Shown: positions 11,031 to 26,000 of the stretch, one piece after another
How positions within the stretch are numbered: the stretch's first letter is position 1
Layout: each line of letters begins with the position of its first letter
Assembly (NCBI RefSeq): GCF_015706575.1
Contig: NW_024037076.1
Location: 1,612,001 to 1,676,000 of the forward strand
Length of the DNA: 64,000 bases
Origin: Patiria miniata
Taxonomy: Eukaryota; Echinodermata; Asteroidea; Valvatida; Asterinidae
Direction: 5' to 3'
Position numbers and translations under genes: made by a program
The notes under the pieces: generated by a model
The model's database searches: none
Seen by the model: only the letters and a program-made list of their open reading frames with translations
Told to the model about the DNA's origin: nothing

Positions 11031-14000
11031 CTGGGGAAAAGAATGGACCTTTACATGTTTAAACATTTCCACAAATCTTAATCCATTTACAGTTTTTCCA
11101 AAACAGGCCGACCACCGTTAGAAATTTATACAAAAATACCACTTTTCTTGAAATTGACTTCACACCAGGTGCCATAATTTTACAGGATGCTTTAGACTGT
11201 CATTTACCAACATCCTATAAGATATTTTGTAAAAATTTGGTAGTTTTGTTTTTAGATGTTCGCCAATGTTGTATATTCCCTTTAAAACAAAACTTGAATC
11301 TTAAAAAAGTGAACTAGGGCCTACATCTACGTTTACACATTCTTCATTTTGAGCTAACACATTCATAGCAAAATTATACTTAACATTTTCAAGTCTCTTC
11401 AATTTTACAAATCCTCAGAAGTACTGCAGTAGGCCTACTTGATTACATTCTGGGTACACACAGTTTAGATTGTACTTTTTCAGTGACTGCCCGCTATTTA
11501 TCACGTCAATTATTGTTGATTTTTAATGTCACTCACGACGGTCTGCTGATACACAACAGTCAAACGATTCTCAAAATATTTGCTAAATGTTCAACAAAAT
11601 TAAACGCAAAATCACATCCTTACCTGGGACTGAAGTCGCTTCTCCTGCCTCTCGGTGACCTCCTTCAGGTAGGTGTTCTGCTTCTCAAGCGCCATGGCCT
11701 TGGCATGCAATGCCTCCAACTCATTACTGAGGACGGCCAGGACCTGTTGGTAGGTCTCAGTGCGCTGATCCAGGACCGCGATCATGGCATTGGTGTTTTT
11801 AATCTTCTCGGCCCATTCTCTCTCCAGCTTGGTTGCTAAGGTATTCTCCAAGTCTGCCTTCTGTTTCTTCGTCTCTTTACGCAGGTTTGTGATCTCATGC
11901 TGCAAGGCAGCGACGTCAACGGACCCATGAGCGCCGCTTTTCTTCAGTTTGGTCTCTGTTGGATCGTCAGCTTTGAAGACGAGTTGCTCTTTCAACAGCT
12001 CTGCCAGTTCTTTGAGTGTTGCCTCAGGCAAACTTGAGGCAGACCCTTTGATTTTGAAGACATCTTCCAAGCCGTTGTGCAATGGCTGCGCTCCGCCGTT
12101 TTTGTCCTTGGGCAGAGGACTCGAGCCGATAGCATCAACGATCATCCGGTTGTGCTCCATCGCGTTCTTGTTCATGTGGTCCTCCAAGCCGCTTGCGACG
12201 ACCTGAACAAATCAACAACAGAAACAGAGAGAGACGGAGAAAAGAAAATTGTCAGAACAAAGACACATTTATGAAGATTTGAAATTATGTTAGTCTGTAC
12301 AAAACCAAAATTAACTAAGTAGGCCTATAGATTGTTTGCACTGCGGCCATGTTTGAGGCAAGTGCATTTGTTCATCAGCGATATGCATGAGTAAACTCTT
12401 GCGCATTAATTGTTAATGAATGAACAAAGCACATGTCAAAGAAGAATGCAATGGATCAATTGACACTGCTGCATTGTCACTCAATATCATTGATTTATTT
12501 ATTTATTTCTTGTTTATCCTGGGGAGAACTTTTGGTGGAACGCTATTTTTCAAAGGAGCCCAGCAGTAACAACAAACATACGATAGTATAAAAATAGAAA
12601 AACAAGCAATAAAAACATTACAAAGATATAATTAAGAAGATTAATAAACAGTAAAATGAGACAATTATCACGGTTGTTACATTGGCAGTAAAAATATTGC
12701 CAAACAGTTCCGAGATCTGTCATACTAGGACAATGACAAAAATTGTAACTAATGAAACTTCATTGTCTTGTTCATCACCAAAAAGTTCCTGATGTTTTGG
12801 TTGACATTTTACATGTTTTAGGTCGCAACATGCATGTAAATTTCTAAGTTAGACTTTGTTCAATGCATTTCAATTGATTCATCACATCAATAATGAAAGA
12901 CCTAAGTTTACATAAAGTCATCTTCCTGCTATGCAAACATAGAATCAATATACTGATAAAAAAATTGGATTGGCCTCCACGTTATCTGACCCAAAATGGC
13001 GAACTGTGCTCACGGTAAATACATACTTCTTCCTCACAGCTTTCACTGTCACTGCTGCTGTCACTATAAAATGGTACAGCATTATCCTTCATGTCCTTAA
13101 CACCCATTTTTAGATCCAAAATATCTGAATGACAGATGTCAACAAAGCACTGGAAACCAAAACACTTCTCCGGACGTTCTTTCTACAAACATTAGAACGG
13201 AACACAAACATAGACTTCCCTTTCTAGTGCATTGTGGGTAGGTGGAGATTGGGGAACACCAACACATGGGGGCGCGATATCGAACGACCGCAAAGGAAGT
13301 AGAGACGTTGAACAGCATATGCCACTCGTGCACTACTGAACACGACACAACAAACACGAAATGAAACCGCAATGCTAAGGGTCAGACAACACAACGTGAA
13401 CACGTGATTTTACCACTACAAAGACGGAAGTGTACTCGTTTCCTCAATGAGAGACTAAAGGCCATACAATTCACTGGGTAAGTAAGATAAATAATTCTAT
13501 ATTTAGGGTTTGTAAGCACGCTCCCTGTGGGGCAACACGTACACATGGCAAAGGTCGAGAACAAAACTTTAAATCCGGAAAAAAAATCCCTGTTGAAAAG
13601 TGTGCCTAGTTCGCGTAATGACGAGACATAGCACAGATTGCAATGCAATCAAGTTCTAGATCTCGACCAAAAAACAGAAATCTCTAGGGTGATTTTCTAC
13701 ATGAACCCATTTAAACACAAATTGTGTCACTAAATCTTTTCATCATGAGTCTGACAGTGACTTAAAGAAAATATTATGCAACATTTGCAAAATTCCAAAA
13801 AACACAAAACTACCAAATTATTATGAAATACATAACTGGACTGTTACTAGCTGAATGACAGTCTAAAGCATCCTGTAAAATCGTGGCACCTGGTGTGCTG
13901 ACATTTTCGAGAAAAGTGGTATTTTTGTATCAATTTCCAACACTGGTAAGCCAAACAACGTTGAAAAAAACCCCAGGCTATTTTCAAACACTCCCCCCAC

Positions 14001-17000
14001 TTTTATTACATTTAGTTAGTCTGAATTTAGTTTGCAATCAATTACACACCTATGAACGGGTACAAGGCATCAGCTAGACTATTCCCTGACCTTACCATTC
14101 CCCGACATCTCAAAATTGTTCGATGATAATCAAAATTGTTCCATTTTAATTTAAGTTGGGTCAGTAAACAGACTACAAGAACTTGTTTTTCTTGTTTTTT
14201 GTTCATCATCTATGCAAACATAAAACTTCAAACAAGTCAGTGTAACAATAGTTGCTATGAAAATACTAACCCCCAAATCGTCTGAAAACTACAGCAAAAT
14301 CAAATGTTGTATAATGTATTTCCCTCTAATACTTTCACAGTGAGATCAAAAGGCAAGAAAGCTGGACTTCAAATTTATTTTCCCCATTTATCCAGGATTT
14401 CTGTCGAACTTGTCATGGCATTTTCAACAATTTTTGATGCCGTCAATTTCTTGATATATATATGGTGAACTTAATTTCCTGCTCAAAAGCTTATGAAATG
14501 TAGGAAAAAATATTCTTATTTACTGCGAAGGGAAACCCCCCTCACGTGGCCATACTGGCGGGAAATGAGTTGCCATATATGGGAACACCATTCTAGCCGT
14601 GTGCGATTCCCGCCGTGTGGGGTCATGTGCCAGGGGTTTCCATAGCAACAATCAGTTCGTCACAAGAGGGGGCTATATTATATGCTAAGTGCAACACAAG
14701 CTGCCTATCAATTTGTATGGACGGTCAAAGTTCATGTACATGTGTATTATCATAGTCCACAAAGCATGAGCGATCTATTCACAACTGAAAAGCCTACCAG
14801 CAGGTGCAAGCTAGCCATAGTGAATAGCGTGGGAAGACACTTAAAACGTCGATGGTTTTACATGTAAACTCATTATTTTTTTCTGAAACGGGTGTTTAAT
14901 TGAATTTTAGAAAGATATCTTTTGGATCAATACAAGCTTTCAACCTTGTTCTTCAATGATCTAAAAAAATAGTCCAGACTATACATGTACTTACATACAT
15001 TATAGTACTTACATTCATGTATAAAACATACATGTACACGTAAAACATGCATATACATATAATTCTTGTATACATCTATTATGCCTGATGATGAGGAATA
15101 ATTCATAGAACCAAGAAAGTGTCGCATGCAGAATATACATGTATGTCAACACACCACCATTTTAAGTTTAAATTCATGTCACACACAGTTCACTGAACAC
15201 GGTTTTGTTAAAGGGGTGTTTTCCTCCGAAATGCCATCAAGCAGGGGAAAATTCATGCATGAAATGAAACAAACAAAAATTGAATATATACAACTTTTCA
15301 TACGTATACGTATGAACTACCCACGTATGCTGTAGTTTTCATTATTAATACATGTACACGTACAAGTAGACGCCATTTGGTTGGCATATGATAATCATAT
15401 GAACTTTGATTTTTAGTATTAATTATCGATAAAAACAGCTGCATTTTGCATATCACCATGCATGCTAAAGTTTAATCTATGTGGGAGATTGTGTAAAACT
15501 ATATTTGCGGTCTAATGTTAAAATTTGCAACACAGCTGGTTATAAAGTGCTGACGTGGTGCTGCTGATTTAGAAAAACCAGTAAATTCACATGCACATGA
15601 CACACGGAAATTCAGTGTTTTTTGTTAGTTTTAACAGCACACATGCTGGGAAGGTTACAACAAAATGCATGCCTGAGGGAAGTTGTATGGAATTCCATTC
15701 GCATTCAAAGAAAAAAACGTAAGCCAAATTCTGTATATTCTATTGCTATTTTCTTTCAATTGATCGAGTTCCAATACAATGACGTTTTTTGGTGTCAAAT
15801 TTACAAGGATATGACCTTTATGAACTACTGACTACTTTGTGCAAGACACTTTTTCAGCCGAAAATACAGAAATGAAGTGTGGATAGTGCAGAACATAAAA
15901 GTAAAAAAAAGTGAACATTAAGTTAAATTTGATTTATAACATAGCGTCAATGCTGACAGTTTATCATAAACAAACATGTCCTTTATATGCAATAAGTAAA
16001 GCACATGGGGGCGGGCATACATCGGTCTCCATATAAAGGCCAGAGGGCATGAAACCTGGCATAACAGATGGCACGAAAACATGCCAAATTCAATAACAAA
16101 AACACGCAAAAAAGAAAACCCACATACCTTTGCGTTGCAGCCGAGTGGATGAAAAACACATTTTGCTTTCCTCTTAATGCAGTCTCCAGTGTCAGGATTT
16201 AAATGTTTCTCCATCTGTGGGAAAAAGAGAAACAAAAATAAATTAAAATGTATTTAACTTTGGCCCTTTGACTACAAGCATAAACCACTTTTAATCTATT
16301 AATAACCCTTACCCCCTATGCCCTTTTTGTTAATCCTTCATCCTCCAAAATCCTTCAAAATTTTGCAACAGCACAAATTCTTCAAAACTGTCAGACAGTC
16401 AGCTGCCTCAAAATGCATTCATCGACAGGCTCCAAAATCATCCTCATCTCAAAATTTTGCACTCGTGTTTAAATGAAGGATAACCAACGCCTAATCCTTC
16501 AAAATCATCAGACAGTCCTGCCTCAAAATGCATTCATCCTCAATCCACAATCATCCTCTGCTTCAATCAGCATTCATCCTCAATCCTCCAGAATCCTCCA
16601 AAACTGCAAGGAGGATTTTGGAGGAGTGAGGAGGGTTAGGGCTGTTTCTTTACCCAAGTACCGTAAATGTACTCTTAAAAAAAAAACCCCTAAGTTCAGA
16701 ACATTTCCCTGTTGGTTTCTCGGCAACGATGACCTTGACTGATATTGAGCTGAAAGGTTATTACATTTTGCAAAAAACAAAACAAAGTAAAAACAAAACA
16801 AACACTTTTCACCCTTTGACTTAAAAACAATCTGTCATTTTCCAAGCAAATTTGAAATCAAAACTTTTTCAAGCCAAAAAAAAAAAAATTCACCCATTCA
16901 TTTTCCAGGTAATGATTCTTTTGAATGGCTGATGGAATATAATTGTCAAGGCTGTCATTTTTCAAGCAAATCCTCAATTCAAATTTCAAGCCAAAAAAAA

Positions 17001-20000
17001 AAAAAAAAAAAGCATCATCCATAATTTTTTTTCTAAGCTCAACCAGGTACTGATTTTTCTTATTATCTAGGTTCCCTGTTGGTATAAATGCTTGCCAAAT
17101 TTTTTTCTTCTGAAAGTAACTGTTCCAAATTCCATTCACGGACTTTGAACTTGATGTCCATGAGAGGTATGGACAGAGTCTTACACTGAAAGTTACGCAA
17201 AAGAACGCAAATCAGCGAGGCGTGAAAAGTGGGTTACGTGTATGTTGGAGACACCTTTGATCTCACTTGGTTATTGTTCTGGGTGGTAACATATATTGTG
17301 AGTGACAGTACTTGCATGTGCATGTATTGTATAAAAGCTACATTTAGGTGTATGATCTTCACACTAGAGGCACAACCTGAACTGTTGAGACCTGGTCTAG
17401 GAGTTAAGTCATGCCGAGTAGCTATGTAAGTACATTAGTTTTGTTGTTTTCTTTTATAACAGGTCTTCACTATTCTCTTACAACAATGAAAGTCAATAGT
17501 TATTTGTCTGCAAAATTGAAATCTCGACTTCTCAGACATGTGGACTATTATTTTTAATGTTCATTCCTCTTCTTTGTGCTAACCCACACTCCTCAGTGCA
17601 GCACCGTGGAGTTTAATGTTCAAAATGCTTTGATTGTTCTGAAAAGGAAGCTAGATCAAAATGGACGACATCTACCTTTAGTGTTTCGGACCTTGAATTG
17701 ATTAGCAAAGGATATTGCTCATCTGCGATCTGACGCATGCTGAGTCATATCCATCTAGTGGTCCTCTTTCATGGAGTGTTTCAAAGGGAAGGGGGCCAGG
17801 GAAGGGGGCCAAGGAAGGGGCAGGGGAAGATGGCCGGGCAGGGGTGTCGAAGATTTAATGATTACCTGAGAACGTGCCACACGTTTCCCACAATTGCATG
17901 TTACAGGGCTATCAGGGCATTCTGTAGTATGTTTCTGTACAGGAAAAAACGGATCGGGTTAGGATTATTTTGTCGGAAACACTCTTCCCTAAAATTATAA
18001 TGAAACAGCAAAGTGTTTCAATAAAACATTTATACATATATACAAAATACAAAGGCTATACTTATACATCCGTGTTTCAGTTCTGAAATTACTAGGCGCT
18101 GAAAGAGAAACTCAACGAGGAAATGTATGGATTTGTTTATACATATCTCATATCAATCAAAAAGCAACTAAACCTGACAACTGCTTAAAATAACAGAGGG
18201 AAATTTCCTTGCCTGTAAAATTAAAATCATGATTGGGTGCACATGTATACAATGTATTATTATCCGAGTTACATCAAATGAGGAAATATAACTGCACTGT
18301 CATGTGTCCTCATCAAACATTAAATTAAAGCATTAAACAGTGTACTAAATGTTTTGTATTTACCCCCAAATTACCCACGTCTCATAATGGTAAAATTCTA
18401 AACTCGGCAGTTCCTTAGTGTCTGACGTACAGTTTGGACAATTTAAGCCTAACGTCCTAGCCATTACTTTGGGATTGAGGAAGTGAGTACTACAGAATAC
18501 TATGAGTGTTGTGAACACTTTTATACTACAGTTTACTAACTAGCTTTAGGTGAGGTTAGGGCTAACAGTGTGCATATAATAAGGGTGTGACTTTGCGTTT
18601 AATCGTGTAAACTTTTGCAAATATTTTAAGAACGGTTTCAACGTTTAGCCATTTCACAAAGGCCGAGGCCTGCCCATTATGTCTGCAGACTGCAGTTGAG
18701 AAATCAACAATGATTGACATAAATAGCGAGCAGTCATCGAAAAAGTCAAAACTAAACTACATGTACCCCGAATGTAATCAAGAGTGCGGTGCTTCTAAGG
18801 TTTTGTAAATTACATGGGCTTGAAACATCGTTGATTATTTGTGCTTGGTAGGTTTAACCTAAAGGAATATCGTAAGAACATAGGACTATTTTTTTTTACA
18901 ATTCTGCTGTCGTTTAAACATTTTTGGAATATTTTGTAAACAGACATAGATTTTTTGTTTAAATGTGTAAACGTCACATCCTTAGTGCATAATGAAAGTT
19001 TCAGTTAGTTAATACAATATTTCAAGGAAGAAATAATTCATCAAATTTTTCGCTGTTGTAGAAATTGGTTGAAAACAACACAGTGTTAGACAAACTTAGA
19101 CATATTGATTTTTTGACACTTAGACAAACTTAGACATATTTTTTGACACCAACATTGTTAATATATACTGAATCAATAAAATACAGACAATAAAATATAT
19201 CATGTTTCATTTGTGGCATTTGGATTTAATTGTTTTTTTGTTGTTGTTGTTTAATTCTCTTGCTGGAGCGAGCACCTTTAATGTTTAATATCCAGTGGCT
19301 GTATGGAATGTTTCCATGACAACATGTAATTTGAGCCACCCGACCCTCACAACCAGCCCATTCACCCCTGATTAACCTCTGGCATGTCTGGAGTATCTCT
19401 CAGGCCCCAAACAGCCGTTAAAACCACAGACATAACCCCATTTGACATTCCATTTTGGTCACAGGGGTGATCGAAATAATCCCAATGTATATAGTGCATT
19501 TGTACACAAGCCTATGTAAATGTGCACAAGCTTACAGGGTTTTCCCGCCAATTTCCAACCCCTCCAGTAGGATCACAAGACTGACACCCCCTCTGGTGGA
19601 TGTACCTTGGTCCATACTGGGATCTAGTGATACATGGCCCCTTCCTTCCTTGCCTTCCTTCCATGGAGTGCAGTCCTCAAAAAATGAGTATAGTCACACT
19701 GTGGTGTGTGTGTGAATGTGTGCAGGTGCAGTATGTACAGATGGGCAGAGGTGGGTATACCAGGTGGGTATACCACGTGGCCAGGACAATATAAAACATA
19801 AAAATGTGAATAGTTGGTATTCCCAGGTGAATCCAGAAATTGAAGTTTATAGCTCTGTGGATTTACTCCTGACTAACTTATTTTCGTTTTACCTTCGCTT
19901 CCTTGTAAGGCAGTTGTTTTTTACAAAATCTGCACTCAATGACTCGCATGGGGCATTCCCTCTCCAGGTGGTGAGACAGGTCGCCTCGTTTTAAAGTTTT

Positions 20001-23000
20001 TCCACATCCTGACTTCAAGCATTTGATTCTTTCAAACGGACATGATGCTTCGTGCTCCTGGAAAAAAATAAAATGGATAAATTTAATGAAGAACGCTGAT
20101 TGAAAAAAAAAAATGTTCAAGACTTCATGTGTCTGTAAATGCATCAATGCAGAAAAATCCTTTTTAGTTTGAGGATTAATTTCCAATAAACAAACAACCC
20201 AATAGACAAACATAAACTAAGAAACAAAACAAACAACTGAATCTTACCTGACAGTATTCCTGTAACTTTCCCGTCCAGTTGCAGCCTTCATTTATGCATT
20301 TAACAGAAGCATTTCTGAGATCTTTCCGAGCAGCATAATCCGGGTATAACTGAAAAAAAAAGCAAAAAAAAAAAAGGTCACAAAATTCACACTTAATTGT
20401 TTCGTACTCATGCAAAAAAGAAGAAAAAGAAAGAAGAAGAGGTACAAAGTCATATTGCTGTTAGTTTAATGTACATTTAACAACATGGGCACCTGCAGGG
20501 GTGTCAATGGGGTGGGGTGGGCAAATGTCCCACCCCAACACCCACCCTCGAAAAAATGATAAATTGAGAATATGCTAGAGGCTAGAAAGTACAAAAGATT
20601 TTTGGAAATAATGTGCTTTGCCTGCCTCTAGAAAAAAAATTCTGGCGACGCCAATGCAAGAGGGAGATAAGATTCAAATTAATAATATGATTTATGGTTG
20701 GTGCTTAACCTTGCTCTCTAATAGTTTATGATTCCAATGAAACCTATTTTTTTTCCCGACGAACCATTCTATGTTTTTATCTTGCGGAAGTCAAGGCTGT
20801 GAATTGTATTCAGCATATGTAAATGTTCACAGATGAGATAAACATGCTTTCAATCCAGTCCACTTTTCCCCAATTTTTATTATACTGTATTTTTTAAGAG
20901 TATGAGTTCAAGTACTTTGCCACGAGTACGAGTACGAATACTTTGCCACGAGTACGAGTACTTTGCCTGTTTGCCACGAGTACGAGTACATGGAATTTGT
21001 TTCTTGCGAGTACGAGTACGAATACGTTTTCACAAGTAAGAGTACGAGTTCAAGTACGAAAAAAAGTACTTGAGTACGAGTACAAGTACTACAATACTGC
21101 TCATTTGTTAGGTGAATATCCTAACAAATTGACTGTCAAAATGATAACGTCACCACATATTTTGGTAGTACATTTGTATTCTAAATGGACATTGTGAAGT
21201 GTACAGATTTTTAGAAAGCACACAGCATCCAATACAACCATGAAGTGACACTATTGAAATCACCGGAAAAAAATTCTCCAATTTCTAAAATATCCCTGAA
21301 TCTTATCACATTTGACATTCTTGGGAATTTTGCTACCATGCATGTTTAACATTGTATCTTTTTGCTAGACAAAAAATGTCATGATAATGTTGCTTTTGCC
21401 GGGATTCAGCAAAACATCATTAAAGGGAAAATACAACATTTGCAAACATCAAAAAATAAAACTACCAAATCATTTTGAAATACCTTGCTGGACTGTAAGT
21501 GAATGACAGTGTAAAGCATCCTGTAAAATCATGGCACCTGGTATACTGTCATTTTCAAGAAAGTGCTATTTTTGTATCAATTTCCAACGCTGATCGGCCG
21601 ATCAGCGTTGGAAACAACTGGCTTTTTTCCCCAAATACTGGCCCCAATTGACCATCGCACTTGTTTGCAATCGATTACAAACCTATGAACGGGTACGAGC
21701 CAGCTAGACTGGTTCCCTGACCTTACAATTCCCCAATGTATGTAAACTGCTGTTTCTTCTTATATGGAGTCAGGGAACCAGACTACAGGAAAATGATCGT
21801 TTTTCTTGGTTTTTATAGCATTTTCGAACCCAAAACCTCAAAAAAGTCAGTGTAACTATATTTGCTATATATTTCCAACCCCCCAATTCCATCCATTTCT
21901 GAAAATTACAGCAAAAGCAAATGATGTATATTCCCTTTAACATTCTGATTACATATCCACTCAATACGATGACGCATGCAGTCTCCAACTGCTGTGACTA
22001 CCCGGGGTACATGTTATGCATTATCGAGTCCAGGATGGGAATGGCCATGATTAGATTTTATGCTAAGTGTGCAAAAGCACGCAGCATGAATGTCATGTAC
22101 TTGAGCACATACATGTAGTCCACTGTGACCGTCTTATGTACTGGCAAGTATGCAGCAAACTATTGAAAGCATGTTCCATTTTGAAAAGGTTAAAGGGAAT
22201 ATACAACATTTGCTTTTGCTAGAATTTTCAGAAATGAATGGATTTAGGGGTTAGTATTCGAGAGCAATATTGTTATCGGCCTACTGACTTGTTTGAAGTT
22301 TTTGGTTTGGCGATGCCAGAAAAACCAAGAAAAACAAGCATCTTCTTGTAGTCTGGTTCCCTGATGGTACCCCCCCCCCCCTTTAAGATGAAAGGAGCAA
22401 TTTATAGACATCAGGGACTTGCAATTAAGGTGTTCGCAGGTGTGTAATCGATTGCAAAGAAAATACGCACTGACTAAATATGATAAATTGGGAGCACTAT
22501 TTGAAAAAAGACAGTTTTCCAATGCTTGTTAGCCTGCCAGCGTTGGAAACTGATACAAAAGTACCACTTTTCTTGAAAATGTCAGCACACCAGGTGCCAT
22601 GAATTTACAGAATGCTTCAAAATGTCATTCACTTATAAGTTATAGTCCAGCAAGATATTTTGGTAGTTTGTTTTTTAATGTTTGCAAATGTTGTATAGTA
22701 TTCCCTTTAAATGTCTTGACATTTATAAACAATCCTGCTACTGGAATGACTGTCATGTTTGCATTTGTTGTGTCAATATATTTCCATCCATTAACCTTTA
22801 AAATGGAATTCAAGGAACTACATGTAAAAGGATGTGGAGCAATGACGAACGAGTCAATTTACAAAAAAAATTATTACAGTCTGCAAGCAATGCATGTTCT
22901 TTAATAATATGTGAGGGTATTTGAACACATGTACATCAACAAATGCCATACCAACCTCATCTATAATCCCTTCTGAGGAATCGTCTGGGCAGGAAGGACA

Positions 23001-26000
23001 TCTCCGCTCCGATTCGCTGAAAGAATTTTTTAAAATGGTATCATAAAGAAGATAAATATGGAGAACCCCCAATTTGCAGTTTAGTATTAACTTAATTTTT
23101 TAATAACTCTAAAACATTTGTAGGTCAACAAATTTTATATATCATAAAGTTCTTCATTCAAACATAGGTACATGACATGATGACCAAACCCTTTTTAAAT
23201 GAGATAAACCTTTGACCAAAAATTGCGTAGCCAAGCACTAGCCCCAGTAACAAGAACCGATCTGTTAAATATTCGCAACCCCCTTTAGGGGTATAGACAG
23301 CCTTTGCCTGGCAGGGCAGGGCAGGGCAGGGCAGGCATATCATCCTGTCACCAACCTTCAGTAGCAGAACTCCAATCCTTTGAGAGGAGTGCATACCTAT
23401 GTTCCCCAATACTGATGTTCCCCGAAATCCTTACCCTTACTCTAAACTAAGGATTTCGAGAATGTCGGTATTAGGCCCCCCCCCCCCCCAAAAAAATTTG
23501 GTCTCTGGTCAGACCAAAGTTCTACGGCGACTCGGCTTTTTTCTTTTTCTTTTCTCTTCAAGCTTTGATTGTACACACAAGGTGGGGTACTATTTTGCTT
23601 TTTTGGTGTCCTCATGTACAATGTACATTGGTGTCCTCCATAATTTGCCTCGGTGCTCTCGATCATTTGCCTCGGTGCAATTTCCCATTCCTTGGTACTC
23701 TTTGGTAAAAAAAATATGAGGAGGTGCGGCAATAGAGGGCACTGTTGGAGCTACCGCGGAACAATTTGGAAAAAAAAAAGATTGACGCACATGATTAAAA
23801 TCGACGCCCGCGCTGACCAGAGACCGACTTATTTTTTTTTTGGCCTTTGGGAACGTAGGTATTGGGGAAAATCTTGTAAATCCCCTTTGAGATAACACCC
23901 CAAACCCTCTCAATTACATTGTTGTTCAGGCATTTTAGTCTAAATACCCAGCGTACAACAAATTGTAGTGCTAGGATGAAACTTTAACCCTTACTCTCTG
24001 AGGGTAGTTTACTGCATGTCAGTTGGTTATGCCAATGCCCTCCAGCTGCAGCTTATTGGCAGATAGTTGGTCTTAACAGTGAAGGCTCCAATTGGCAGGA
24101 GTTGGAGGCCCTGGAGGGTGCCTGATACTGACCAGCTGGGGGCACTCACTTTGTTATCAGAGGACTCTCATTGTTCTCTGTGGCATGTATTGGAGTGCCT
24201 GTCCAGTTACCCTTGAAATGACATGGCAGATATTGGAGGGCCATGCAAAAAGCATAGGAGATTTTCTTGAGGCACATATTGGCATGCGTTGGAGGGTCTA
24301 GTAGGGTAAGGGTTAATCCTGCAATATCTTCCAACTGCTTCCATGTAAAGATTGCATACGCTCAATCCCGCAAAATCCTCTGTTATTTCTTGAATGTGGT
24401 CCTTGGAGGGGTGACCACTGCCTCAATCCTCCAGCAATCAATATGTTGAGGCAGAGCCAGTGACATCCTGGAGCAGTGCCGAGGATTTCAAATATAAACC
24501 TAGGCCTAAATTAATGCAAGGCTGAGCATAAACAATTAACACAAGGTCCAGCTTAAAGGAAACATGCAGTGGAAATTCAACTCATCTTGTTTTCATGCAC
24601 ATTACTATGTGTTGCAACAATACATACAAGATCATACTTGTTTTCATTGGAAGTGACAAGAAAGAGGTGTTTTTTTTTCAATTGTTAGCAAATCCTTTTA
24701 TCAATACATGTAAGAGGGCGCTATTTTGCTTTTGTCACACAAGGTACTCCTTGTCAAAAGTGCATACATATAAACAGTACAAAAATTCAAAATTACCCAC
24801 AAAAAAGTTTTGAAGAAATATTGGCCACTACTCTTGTCCAAACAAGCTGTTTACTATGATAACAATTAAAAAGTTGAACTTACTCCAAGAAAATGAAAAA
24901 AAGTCAGAAATATATTTGTACACAAAGATATGGAGACATCCTTCTGTTCTGCCTTGAATGACATCACGCTTTGGCTCATGAATATGGAAATTTTCATTAG
25001 CATACAAACTAAAATGTTGAAATTTTTCCCTTTTACTGCTACAAAGGAGGTGGAAAGTCACAAATACTTGGCAAGAAAGCTGTTTCAAATGTATTTAAGT
25101 CATACAAATCCTATTACATGTTCCCTTTAAGACCTTGACACAGTGCTTCCTCCAAAATCAGCCACACATTTTGTCATATATAGCCGCAACCTTGCAAAAT
25201 CCTCCATTCTGCAAAGAGGATTTTGGAGGATTTGGTAAGGCTAGGGTTAAACATGATAAAACGGAGTGGTGTTATGCAACGGAGGGTTAAATTAATTAAT
25301 GTCACAACTGAAATTGAAAAATCCTCTTACTGAAGATGGTGGGTGCATCAATGTTGACATCTTGACACTCTTCAAATGTTTAACAGAATAAACATAAATG
25401 GTTAGGTATGTAAACTATAATGTAAAAATATTTATACATGAATCATAATTTGTAAACTACAATATAGTTCAACTTTTTAAAAATGATTTATACATTACAA
25501 CTCATGAACTTCTTTCAAAACATTCATTGAATAGTTAGTTCAATAGTCTTTGCCTAAATTCCAAAAAGGCAAAGCCTAAACATAACCAACAGGGTAAATC
25601 TAATTAATTCACTTTATTTCTATAAAATGTAAATGATTAATTGAAGAATTATTTTTAATTGTACATTTTAATAAGGAAATAATTTGATAGATCCCTGACC
25701 CCACTTAAGATGAAACAGAGTAATATATATACTTTGGGGAATTGTAAGGTCAGAGAATCAGTCTAGCAGGCTTGTACTCCTTTACAGGTGTGAAATCAAT
25801 TGCAAAGAAATTGCAGAATAACTATATTTTAAAAATTACGCACAGTTTTTTCTTAAAATGTCAGCACATCAGGAGTTACGATTTAAAGGATTTTATGCTA
25901 TAAACTGTCATTCCCTAGCAATTCAGTATTATGTCGAGATAATGTGATCATTTCGTTTTTGGATGTTTGCAAATGTTGTTTCTTCCCTTTAAGGACTTAG

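Noticed and set aside
17040-17190. Possible extra TRAF exon (minus strand, after a tttcag acceptor)
   Set aside because: The frame reads about 40 residues with no zinc-finger pattern and no donor; exons 5 and 6 already join in phase and match the family.
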